The position numbers and the translations under genes were made by a program. Source: Gemmatimonadota bacterium (GTDB taxonomy: Bacteria; Gemmatimonadota; Gemmatimonadetes; Gemmatimonadales; GWC2-71-9). From it: a DNA stretch of 7,873 nt. Position 1 is the first letter of the stretch. The number at the start of each line of letters is the position of its first letter. Positions 1 to 6,030 of this stretch are shown one piece after another. The notes under the pieces were generated by a model, which worked only from the letters and a program-made list of their open reading frames with translations, ran no database searches and was not told the DNA's origin. The stretch lies in the NCBI GenBank assembly GCA_003221085.1, contig QHUD01000060.1, forward strand, positions 1-7,873, read 5' to 3'.

Positions 1-17
1 CAGGGCGGCGTCCGCTA

Positions 18-39
18 CTCCTTGGGTAGTTCCAAGGAG
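18..39 (-). terminator. Hairpin just after the dipeptidase stop, possible terminator
   Basis: The arms ctccttgg (18-25) and ccaaggag (32-39) pair perfectly over 8 bp around a 6-nt loop. The hairpin begins 4 nt past the dipeptidase stop codon (46-44), where a terminator would sit. No T-run follows on the minus strand, so it is not a classic intrinsic terminator. It could instead protect an mRNA 3' end. Confidence 0.4.
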
Positions 40-43
40 GGGG

Positions 44-1156
44 TCACGGACCGGCAGTAAGCAACCGCAGGAAGTTCTCACCCACGATCTTGCGGACGTC
101 CCCGTCCGAGTAGCCGCGGGCCTCCAGGGCCCGGACGAGCTCGGGCAGGGACGTCGCGTCTTTCATGGGTCGGGGCAGCACGCTGATGCCGTCGAAATCG
201 CTGCCCAGACCGACGTGGTCGATGCCCATCACCTGTACCGCATGCTCGATGTGGTCCACCAGGCGGTCGATCGTGGGAACGTCGAGGCTCTCGGCGTGCT
301 GGCCCACGAAGTTGTCCACCTCGAACGCCGACTCACCGGGCCGGCCCCGGTGGCGCGCCCGGATCGAGTCGGACTGCGGCTTCAGCCGGCGACGCATCTC
401 TTCGTACTGGTCGCGGAAATGCTGGTCCAGGAACACCGGATAGAAGTTGATGCCCACTACGCCGCCGTTCCGCGCGACGGCGCGCAGCTGCTCGTCGCTC
501 AAGTTGCGTGGGTGGTGCGCGAGGGCGCGGCACGACGAATGCGAGGCGATCACCGGTCGCGTAGTCGTGGCCAGGACATCCCGGAACGTCGAGTCGGATA
601 CGTGTGAGACATCCACCAACATTCCCAGCCGGTTCATCCGCCCCACCACCTGGCGTCCGAAGGCGCTGAGTCCGCCGTGCCGCTTTGGATCGGTGGACGA
701 ACCCGCCCAGTCGTTCCCGTTGTTCCAGGTCAGCGTCATGTAGCGCACGCCGAGCCGGTAGAGCGAGTCGATGTTCGCGAGCGAGTTCTCGATCGCATGC
801 CCACCCTCGACGCCCATGAGCGCCGCGATGTGGCCGCGCCCCACGGCCGTGCGGACCTCCTCGGCGGTGGTGGCGAGCTCCACGCCGCCGTTGGTGTCCG
901 CGAGCGCGCGCACGGCCCCGATGAGATCCAGGGCGCGTCGAAAGGCGCTGCCCCTGCCGTACCGGGCGTCAACCCAGATCGAGAAGAACGCCGCGGTGAG
1001 GCCACCCTCGCGCATACGCGGCACATCGATGTGCCCGTCGGCGAGCCGGCCGCTGATGTCGGCCTTCATGTCGAGCATCCGCTGCGGCGTGTCGATGTGG
1101 CCGTCCACGATGATGGGCTGTTGGAGCATCAGCAGCAGTCCTAGCGGGAGACCCAT
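44..1156 (-). CDS. M19 family membrane dipeptidase (renal dipeptidase-like), 370 aa
   Basis: A zinc-dependent dipeptidase of peptidase family M19, which hydrolyses dipeptides and is often exported in bacteria. All expected binuclear zinc ligands are present, numbered from the chosen start: H20 and D22 (VDGHID), the bridging E117 (MGVEGGH), H185 (DVSHVSD) and H206 (IASHSS). R217 (HPRNLSD) and D320 (GLGSDFDG) match the substrate-binding arginine and active-site aspartate of the family. A charged, Arg-rich segment lies at about residues 250-275. The open frame extends upstream to 1327, but that part is antisense-like and inside the glycosylase gene. ATG 1156 has a GAGGG ribosome binding site 6 nt upstream, while ATG 1129 is a weaker alternative that would remove the overlap. 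The N-terminus is hydrophobic (MGLPLGLLLMLQQP) but short for a signal peptide, so export is uncertain. It is the last gene of a minus-strand cluster and overlaps the glycosylase gene by 16 nt. Confidence 0.93.
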   Translation of the reverse strand: MGLPLGLLLMLQQPIIVDGHIDTPQRMLDMKADISGRLADGHIDVPRMREGGLTAAFFSIWVDARYGRGSAFRRALDLIGAVRALADTNGGVELATTAEEVRTAVGRGHIAALMGVEGGHAIENSLANIDSLYRLGVRYMTLTWNNGNDWAGSSTDPKRHGGLSAFGRQVVGRMNRLGMLVDVSHVSDSTFRDVLATTTRPVIASHSSCRALAHHPRNLSDEQLRAVARNGGVVGINFYPVFLDQHFRDQYEEMRRRLKPQSDSIRARHRGRPGESAFEVDNFVGQHAESLDVPTIDRLVDHIEHAVQVMGIDHVGLGSDFDGISVLPRPMKDATSLPELVRALEARGYSDGDVRKIVGENFLRLLTAGP

Positions 1157-1725
1157 GGTGAGCCCTCGAGCAAGAATCGCAGCGGCCAATCGGCGGCGCG
1201 CGTGATACCGATACGCGGTGTCACCTTGATGGCGTGATGCTGTCGGGAGGGATTTCGCACGATACGCAACCTGCCCCGCGTGAGCGGAAGGCCGTCGTGC
1301 CGTCCGGTCACGCCGAGCGCCTGGCACAGCTTGGCGGGACCCGAGCAGAGCTCGCGGTCGGCGACCCCCCCACGCCGCCGCCGCATCGTCGCCAGCCCCT
1401 CCAAGGGCTCGAGCGCGCGGATGAGCACGGCGGCAGGAACCCCCGCGCGCTCAGTCACCGCGTTCAGACACCAGTGCATCCCGTAGGTGAAGTAGACATA
1501 GGCCGTACCCGGACGCTCGAACAGGCTGGCGTTGCGGCGGGTGCGGCGGGCGCGATACCCGTGAGAAGCGGGGTCATCGGCGCCCAGGTAGGCCTCTGTC
1601 TCGACGATGCGGCCGGCGGTACGACGGCCTCCGAGCTCGCTCAAGAGAACGTGTCCTAAAAGCCCACGCGCGACCTCAGGAGTCGGTCGCGCGTAGAACG
1701 ACGCGGGTAGCGCAGCGCGTCTCAC
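1141..1725 (-). CDS. mpg: DNA-3-methyladenine glycosylase (AAG/MPG family), 194 aa
   Basis: A monofunctional base-excision repair glycosylase (Pfam methylpurine-DNA glycosylase family) that flips out and removes alkylated purines such as 3-methyladenine, and in many homologues hypoxanthine. The catalytic motif VETEAY (41-46) is intact. E44, Y46, H55, Y78 and N88 fall at the same spacings as E125, Y127, H136, Y159 and N169 of human AAG. The RNASLF block (64-69) and GTAYVYFTYGMHW block (73-85) are also typical, and the length is normal for bacterial members. The start is a GTG at 1725-1723 that overlaps the stop of the NYN gene (GTGA, 4 nt). It has only a weak ribosome binding site, so it is probably translated by coupling. 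Its own stop lies within the start region of the dipeptidase gene. Confidence 0.95.
   Translation of the reverse strand: MRRAALPASFYARPTPEVARGLLGHVLLSELGGRRTAGRIVETEAYLGADDPASHGYRARRTRRNASLFERPGTAYVYFTYGMHWCLNAVTERAGVPAAVLIRALEPLEGLATMRRRRGGVADRELCSGPAKLCQALGVTGRHDGLPLTRGRLRIVRNPSRQHHAIKVTPRIGITRAADWPLRFLLEGSPWVSR
1163..1167 (-). promoter_or_regulatory. Ribosome binding site that sets the dipeptidase start
   Basis: On the minus strand, GAGGG lies 6 nt before ATG 1156, inside the 3' end of the glycosylase gene. It favours this start over the longer upstream open frame and over ATG 1129. Confidence 0.6.
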
Positions 1726-3620
1726 GTCCCGCCGGTGAGCCCCCGTTTCACCTTCGACCAGAAGGACTCCCCGCCGCTCGTATCGACGTCAGGCTCACGC
1801 GCGGGCGGCCTCGGTGCGGGAGGCGCCTCGGGCTCGGCTCTGGCGGTTGGCTGCTCCGGCGTCTCTCGTGGCTCGGTGCGCTCCCTCGCCACGCGACCCC
1901 CGCGCTCGCCACGGCCCTCCCCCGCACCACGACCCCGGCCGCCGCGTCCGCGACCACCCCTCCGGCCCCTACCACCCCGGTCCCCTCGCTCCGGCCGGTC
2001 GCCCAGCTCCGACCGTTCGCCACCACTCCCGCCACGCCGACCGCGTCCGCGCCCACCACGCTCGCCTCGCTCGTCGTCGCCCGGCGGCACGCCTGCGGGA
2101 GCGCTCTCGCCGCCGTACGGCTCTGGCGCCGCGGGAGGAAGCTTGGGCGGCACCAGCTCGATCCGCGGCTTGAAGTTCGGGTCCATCTCAACGACACCGA
2201 TCTTCGGGATGTCCGGCGGCGCTACCCGCGGCCCACGCGAACCGCGACGGAACCGAGCGCTCCGAGAGGGAATACCGGCGGCAGGCGGGCTGGCCGGCCG
2301 CATCGATGGGGGCGCCGAGGATTCGGGCATTGGAGGATCGAGCGCCTCGTCGGCATCGGTGACGGCAGCGGGTTCGGCTCGAGCTGGTTCGGGTGCCGGC
2401 GTCGGCTCGCGCAGCTTCACCGTGTAGGCGCCGTCGTCTTCCTTAGCGAGGTCGATCAGCTCCCGGTCGTGCGCCTGGCGCAGCAGTTTCTGCACCTGGG
2501 CCGGCTCGACCGGCTCCTCGTCGCCCTTGATTTCCGCCATGGCCGCGCCGAGCTCCTGTGCGCTCACCGGGCGGGACTCCCCACCCAGGCGACCGATGGC
2601 CTGTTTGATGAGGCCAAACGCGCCGTCCAGGGAGAAGGCGCTGCGGCGCTCTTCCCGGGCGGGCTGGAGGGCGGGAGACTCGTCCGCCACCGCGTGCTCT
2701 TCGCGGCCCGCCCCTTCGCGCTCGTCCCGGCCGCCCCCTCCCCCGCCCCGACCACGGCGGCCGCGCCCGCGACCTTCGCCGCGCTCGCGCTCCCGAGGCC
2801 GCTCGAACGCGGCGGCCCCCGACGGCTGCGCCGCGGCCCCGGGCACGCCCGGGCCGAGCGCGATCTCGTACTGGCCGTTGTCGAGCTTAGTGAGGGCGAT
2901 GAGGCCTTTGTGCGCCGCCTCGACCACGAACTTGGAGAAGCGAGAGAACCCCAGGTCCTTCTCGTTGAACCCCGGATCGATCTCCTGCATGACCTGCTTG
3001 AGGCGGTCCGACCGCATCACGTCCGAGTGTGCGGTCATCTGCTTCACGGCCTCGATCACCAGGTCCCAGGGATCGTGCCGCTCGTGCGTGACGTCGCTCT
3101 CTTTCGTGAGACCGGCCAGCTCATTGTAGGAGTAGTACTCGTCACAGTTCTGGATCAGCAGGTCGCTCGACGATTCGCGGATCCCCACGCCGATGACGTA
3201 TTTGCCGTACTCCTTGAGCTTCAGCACCAGGGAGGAAAAATCCGAATCGCCCGAAAGCAGGATGAACGTGCCGATCTCGGGCCGCGTGAAAACGAGCTCG
3301 AGGGCGTCGACCGCGAGGCGGATGTCCGTCGCGTTTTTCTTGTTCGACCCGTACGCCGGCGCCCAGATCATGTCGATCGAGGACTCGGCCAGAGGGACGA
3401 TGTACTGCGGGTAGCGGCGCCAATCGGCGTAGGCGCGCTGTACGGCCACCTTGCCCTTGATGATGTCCGACTGCAGCAGACGTCGCAGCTCGGACTGGAG
3501 ATCCGAGCGGATCCCCATGGTCACATTGTCGAAGTCGATCATCAGCGCCGCGTTGGGCGCGTGGGCGGGGGGTTCGTGGTGAACCGGTCGTGGCAAGTGG
3601 GCTTGCGGCGGTTGCGTCAT
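1722..3620 (-). CDS. NYN (PIN-like) domain protein with two LOTUS/OST-HTH-like regions and RG-rich segments, 632 aa
   Basis: A predicted RNA-binding and possibly RNA-cutting protein. Residues 24-165 are an NYN/LabA (DUF88) domain. Its acidic metal site is visible: D29 and D31 in MIDFDN, D99 in NATDI, and D125 and D127 in SGDSDF. Residues 183-257 look like a LOTUS/OST-HTH winged helix, and residues 328-405 look like a second, more divergent copy. Between them lies an Arg/Gly/Glu-rich linker (273-306, including six glycines in a row). Residues 406-515 are Pro/Ala-rich, apart from an isolated non-repetitive stretch at 472-496. Residues 516-577 form a dense RG/RGG box. The protein ends in a short amphipathic tail (FWSKVKRGLTGGT). 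ATG 3620 is the only start keeping the whole NYN domain, and a GAGGAAG ribosome binding site lies 10 nt upstream. It heads the minus-strand cluster. The NYN assignment is firm, the second LOTUS copy is tentative, and the biological role is unknown. Confidence 0.9.
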   Translation of the reverse strand: MTQPPQAHLPRPVHHEPPAHAPNAALMIDFDNVTMGIRSDLQSELRRLLQSDIIKGKVAVQRAYADWRRYPQYIVPLAESSIDMIWAPAYGSNKKNATDIRLAVDALELVFTRPEIGTFILLSGDSDFSSLVLKLKEYGKYVIGVGIRESSSDLLIQNCDEYYSYNELAGLTKESDVTHERHDPWDLVIEAVKQMTAHSDVMRSDRLKQVMQEIDPGFNEKDLGFSRFSKFVVEAAHKGLIALTKLDNGQYEIALGPGVPGAAAQPSGAAAFERPRERERGEGRGRGRRGRGGGGGGRDEREGAGREEHAVADESPALQPAREERRSAFSLDGAFGLIKQAIGRLGGESRPVSAQELGAAMAEIKGDEEPVEPAQVQKLLRQAHDRELIDLAKEDDGAYTVKLREPTPAPEPARAEPAAVTDADEALDPPMPESSAPPSMRPASPPAAGIPSRSARFRRGSRGPRVAPPDIPKIGVVEMDPNFKPRIELVPPKLPPAAPEPYGGESAPAGVPPGDDERGERGGRGRGRRGGSGGERSELGDRPERGDRGGRGRRGGRGRGGRGRGAGEGRGERGGRVARERTEPRETPEQPTARAEPEAPPAPRPPAREPDVDTSGGESFWSKVKRGLTGGT

Positions 3621-3644
3621 GTGGTTGTGTCTTCCTCGTGCCCT

Positions 3645-3664
3645 CGCCGCGCACGCACGCGGCG
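3645..3664 (-). repeat. GC hairpin next to the NYN start
   Basis: CGCCGCG (3645-3651) and CGCGGCG (3658-3664) form a perfect 7-bp stem with a 6-nt loop. It begins 8 nt upstream of the GAGGAAG ribosome binding site of the NYN gene, so it lies in the mRNA leader. Confidence 0.55.
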
Positions 3665-3667
3665 CCG

Positions 3668-3682
3668 GGCCGCCAGGCGGCC
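3668..3682. repeat. 15-bp palindrome (7-bp arms, 1-nt centre)
   Basis: GGCCGCC and GGCGGCC are perfect inverted copies around a single A. The spacing suits a protein-binding dyad better than an RNA hairpin, though an RNA stem of about 6 bp is still possible. It lies 3 nt from the preceding hairpin. Confidence 0.5.
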
Positions 3683-3723
3683 GGACGCGCGGGAGTGGCG
3701 AAAGCGGGGACGGTAGTCGTTCG

Positions 3724-3743
3724 GGCGCCCGAGCCCGGGCGCC
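3724..3743 (-). repeat. 8-bp all-GC hairpin with a 4-nt loop in the NYN leader
   Basis: GGCGCCCG (3724-3731) and CGGGCGCC (3736-3743) pair perfectly around a tetraloop. It lies about 100 nt upstream of the NYN start codon. No T-run follows on either strand, so it does not look like an intrinsic terminator. Confidence 0.55.
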
Positions 3744-3805
3744 TCAAGGGGGGCGACAGGTGCGTGTTGCAGAATCGTTGTGGGTCGCCGGTCAGAGTCG
3801 CGCGC

Positions 3806-3832
3806 GGCGTCACCTTGGGGGAAGGTCTCGCC
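3806..3832. repeat. Interrupted hairpin (4 bp + 5 bp, symmetric 2x2 internal loop)
   Basis: Outer arms GGCG and CGCC (3806-3809 and 3829-3832) and inner arms ACCTT and AAGGT (3812-3816 and 3822-3826) enclose a 5-nt homopolymer loop (G5 on plus, C5 on minus). A symmetric two-by-two mismatch separates the two stems. It is the farthest upstream of the structures in the NYN leader region. Confidence 0.35.
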
Positions 3833-4004
3833 GATCCTATCTCGGCGCGCCTGCTGCGAGCCCCGGATCCACCGGGACTGCCAGGCGCTGCCGGAATGAC
3901 CTGACGCCTCCCTATCCTGCCGCGCGATCAGTGCCTTGAACATAAACAACTTGGGTTGAAAGAGATAGGCCTTAACGTAGATCTTGGCAGCACCCCTGCT
4001 CGGC

Positions 4005-4031
4005 GTAACGTTTTGCCTACCAAGGGCATTC
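4005..4031 (+). promoter_or_regulatory. Candidate ECF-type promoter before the sigma factor gene
   Basis: GTAACGTTTT (4005-4014) resembles the AAC-containing -35 element used by many ECF sigma factors, and a weak -10 candidate (around cattcga, 4027-4033) follows at about 16 nt. Such a promoter would suggest autoregulation, common for ECF sigma genes, and would leave a very short leader. A second, housekeeping-like candidate is TTGAAA (3956-3961) with TAGATC (3978-3983) at a 16-nt spacing. Neither is strong. Confidence 0.3.
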
Positions 4032-4041
4032 GAGTGATGGC

Positions 4042-4575
4042 ATGAGCACGAGCGCCGGGAACGGGAGCCCAGCGTCCCTGATCGCTGAGGCACGGGCCGG
4101 AAGCCCGGACGCCCTCGCCGCTCTCTATCTGGAGCACGGAGCGGCGCTGTTCCGTTTGGCCTATCGCGTCGTCGGCGCCCGCGAAGATGCAGAGGACGTG
4201 GTGCATGACGTGTTCGTCGGGCTTCCGGAAGCACTGCAGCGCTACGAGGAGCGTGGCAGTCTCGCTGGGTGGTTGAAGCGTGTGACCGCCCGGGTCGCAT
4301 TGATGAGACTGCGCAGCGGGAAGCGGCGGCGTGAGGTGGCGCTGGACAACACAGTCGGGCAAGCCGAACCGGCCGCGACTGCAGAGCGTGACGGGCTCCA
4401 GGCCGCCGTGGACACGCTCCCGGATCATCTCCGCTCGGTGCTCGTGCTGAAAGAGATCGAAGGGTATGGGCACGCCGAGATCGCCGAGCTGCTCGGCATT
4501 AGTGAGGGGGCATCGCGGGTCAGGCTGACACGAGCATTGAAAAGACTGCGCCACAAGTTGGAGAGTGGACGATGA
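4042..4575 (+). CDS. ECF-type RNA polymerase sigma factor, 177 aa
   Basis: An alternative sigma factor that directs RNA polymerase to a small regulon in response to a signal, usually from the envelope. Residues 24-93 match sigma region 2, including the DAEDVVHDVF segment (49-58) typical of region 2.2 and the following -10 recognition part (SLAGWLKRVTARVALMRLR). Residues 120-175 match region 4, with the helix-turn-helix HAEIAELLGISEGASRVRLTR (144-164) reading the -35 element. The linker (94-119) is short and there is no extra C-terminal domain, as in a minimal ECF factor. The ribosome binding site before ATG 4042 is weak. The stop codon overlaps the start of the next gene by 4 nt (ATGA), the usual arrangement for a sigma factor and its anti-sigma partner. 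Confidence 0.95.
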   Translation: MSTSAGNGSPASLIAEARAGSPDALAALYLEHGAALFRLAYRVVGAREDAEDVVHDVFVGLPEALQRYEERGSLAGWLKRVTARVALMRLRSGKRRREVALDNTVGQAEPAATAERDGLQAAVDTLPDHLRSVLVLKEIEGYGHAEIAELLGISEGASRVRLTRALKRLRHKLESGR

Positions 4576-5630
4576 ACTGGAAAGATGAGCTTCGCAAAAT
4601 CCCCGCCCCCGCGCCGTCGAAGGATCTGTTGGAGCGTATCCTTGCGAGCCGGGCAGCGGGCCGGCGGGTAATCCTGCCGGAGGCGAAGGCCGCGACCAGG
4701 CGAGATCGGTACATGCGGTACGCCGTGGCCATCGCTGCCGCACTTGCAGCTGTTGGTTGGTTCAGCTGGGAAACGCTGAAGCCGACCGTCGTCGAGGACA
4801 AGCTTCCACCGGCTTGGGTGATCGGCGGCACGCCGCTGTTTCCTTCGGCGGCATTCGGCCAGGAACGAGCGCCGCGAATTTCGTCGCCGCGCTATCCGCT
4901 GATCGCGGAAATCCAGCCGACTCGGGTCCACGCCGGTCGCTGGACCTACAAGGGAAGCACGACTGCTGACGGCGTGTTCACCACGACGTACGGGCAGCCG
5001 CGCACGATCGTAATCGCTGCCGGCAGCTTCGGAGGGCAAGCCGCCTGGGTTGTGTCGAGCTCGATGGGGATGTTTGACACGGTTCTGGTCAATCGAGCCA
5101 CGCTGCGACCGCTGCGCTACGTGCGCCCGATGCTGCACAGCCGCCTGGTTCAGCAATACTCGCATGACAGCATCAATGAGCTGCTTCACGTCTCACCACC
5201 GCCGCAAGAGCGGGAGCGAACTCTTCGCGGCTCGGCCGTCCTGCCGGATCTGGGCGTGAGCCCGATGCTCGTGTCCTGGTCGCCGCATTCCCTCGAAGTG
5301 CTCGTGCAGGCGCTCCCACTGGGCAGATCATGGCGCGGCAGCGTCTACAGTGCGAACTGGGTCACGATGGCGACGAGGTTCCCTACGTTCACGACGCTCG
5401 ACCTCCGCGTCACCGGAACTGAGCGCGTCACAGTGCCGGCGGGGACGTTCGATTGCTGGAGACTCGAAGCGAGAGAAGCCGACGAGAAGTCGGTGCTCTG
5501 GGTCAGCCAGGACCAGGGTTGGCTAGTGATGAGGCGGCACACGTCGTCCGACGGCTCGGGAAGATTTCGGACTGAGTGGGTCAACGAGACGCGGCTCGTG
5601 GCGGTCGACACTACTCCCCCAGCACCTTGA
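4572..5630 (+). CDS. Single-pass membrane protein, probable anti-sigma factor with DUF3108-like outer domain, 352 aa
   Basis: Probably holds the upstream sigma factor inactive at the membrane. This rests on the ATGA coupling to the sigma gene and on the topology: a short cytoplasmic segment (1-47), one hydrophobic helix (about 48-64, YAVAIAAALAAVGWFSW) and a large outer region (65-352). The cytoplasmic part is too short for a full zinc anti-sigma domain, and the HxxxCxxC motif is missing. The only cysteine is C295, in the outer domain. The region around 276-322 (LRVTGTERVTVPAGTFDCWRLEA, then LWVSQDQGWLVMRR) resembles DUF3108-type beta-rich domains, in which a protein-anchored Gly-x-Phe motif precedes a conserved strand and a tryptophan-bearing strand. 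GGAG 8 nt upstream supports the start. Its last 20 nt overlap yjbQ on the other strand. The anti-sigma role is inferred from context, not from a recognised domain. Confidence 0.75.
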   Translation: MNWKDELRKIPAPAPSKDLLERILASRAAGRRVILPEAKAATRRDRYMRYAVAIAAALAAVGWFSWETLKPTVVEDKLPPAWVIGGTPLFPSAAFGQERAPRISSPRYPLIAEIQPTRVHAGRWTYKGSTTADGVFTTTYGQPRTIVIAAGSFGGQAAWVVSSSMGMFDTVLVNRATLRPLRYVRPMLHSRLVQQYSHDSINELLHVSPPPQERERTLRGSAVLPDLGVSPMLVSWSPHSLEVLVQALPLGRSWRGSVYSANWVTMATRFPTFTTLDLRVTGTERVTVPAGTFDCWRLEAREADEKSVLWVSQDQGWLVMRRHTSSDGSGRFRTEWVNETRLVAVDTTPPAP

Positions 5631-6030
5631 CGATCACGCGCTTCTTACGCTGCCCGTCCCACTCGCCGTAAAACACCCGCTGCCAGGGACCTAAATCGAG
5701 CTTGCCGGCCGTGATCGGGACGATCACTTCGTGCCCGATCGTCAGGCTCCGCAGGTGTGCCGCCGCGTTGTCTTCCCCCGTTTCGTTGTGCCGGTACCGT
5801 TTCGGGTCCCACGGCGCGATGCTGGTCTCGAGCCACTTGAGGATGTCCGCCCACAGCCCCGATTCGTGATCGTTCACGAACACGGAGGCGGTGATGTGCA
5901 TCGCGCTGACCAGCACGAGCCCCTCCGCGACCCGACTCTCCCCGACCTGCTCGGCGACCTCCTCCGTGATGTCGATGATTTCCTGGCGCTGCTTCGTGTT
6001 GAACCAGAGGTAGTGCGTGTGGCTCTTCAT
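5611..6030 (-). CDS. yjbQ: YjbQ/UPF0047 family protein, 139 aa
   Basis: A member of the small, widespread UPF0047 family. E. coli YjbQ is reported to have weak thiamine-phosphate synthase activity, but the physiological role is unsettled. The length is the family norm. Conserved features are visible: SAMHITASVFVNDHE (42-56), the WLETSIAP segment (66-73), the YRHNETGEDNAAAHLRS block (79-95), and GKLDLGPWQRVFYGEWDG (109-126). The open frame runs upstream to 6108, but those extra 26 codons are translated heptamer repeat. The start at 6030 gives the family length and has a strong purine-rich ribosome binding site (GAGGG, 5 nt upstream). That site is embedded in a G-quadruplex motif touching the start codon. 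The 3' end overlaps the convergent anti-sigma gene by 20 bp. Confidence 0.93.
   Translation of the reverse strand: MKSHTHYLWFNTKQRQEIIDITEEVAEQVGESRVAEGLVLVSAMHITASVFVNDHESGLWADILKWLETSIAPWDPKRYRHNETGEDNAAAHLRSLTIGHEVIVPITAGKLDLGPWQRVFYGEWDGQRKKRVIVKVLGE

Larger units (their letters stand above)
3621..4041. other. Divergent intergenic region (421 nt) without a credible gene
   Basis: This gap separates the minus-strand NYN gene from the plus-strand sigma factor gene. Open frames cross it on both strands, but none has a recognisable family, a good ribosome binding site or plausible composition. I found no tRNA and no recognisable RNase P, tmRNA or SRP RNA signature. The left part (3645-3832) is very GC-rich and full of inverted repeats. 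The right part (3936-4030) is clearly more AT-rich and is the likely promoter zone for one or both genes. Confidence 0.7.

Noticed and set aside
1157..1327. An N-terminal extension of the dipeptidase to ATG 1327
   Set aside because: It lies wholly inside the glycosylase gene, is Arg/His-rich, and has no similarity to M19 proteins. ATG 1156 has a good ribosome binding site.
1735..2427. A 230-codon Pro/Arg/Ser-rich plus-strand frame
   Set aside because: It is the reverse reading of the RG/RGG box, where Gly and Arg codons become Pro and Ala/Ser codons. No family is recognisable.
2469..3716. A 415-codon open frame on the plus strand, antisense to the NYN gene
   Set aside because: It mirrors the codons of a strongly GC3-biased gene, has no recognisable domain or ribosome binding site, and is rich in Arg and His as antisense frames in GC-rich DNA usually are.
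3724..3743. An intrinsic terminator in the NYN/sigma gap
   Set aside because: The stem is strong but no T-run follows on either strand, and no gene ends nearby, since both flanking genes point away.
3617..4300. A 227-codon minus-strand frame across the NYN/sigma gap
   Set aside because: It overlaps the N-terminal codons of the sigma gene and the start of the NYN gene, has skewed Arg-rich composition, and no ribosome binding site or domain.
4425..5189. A 254-codon minus-strand frame antisense to the sigma/anti-sigma junction
   Set aside because: The opposite strand carries two convincing coupled genes. This frame has no domain and mixed composition.
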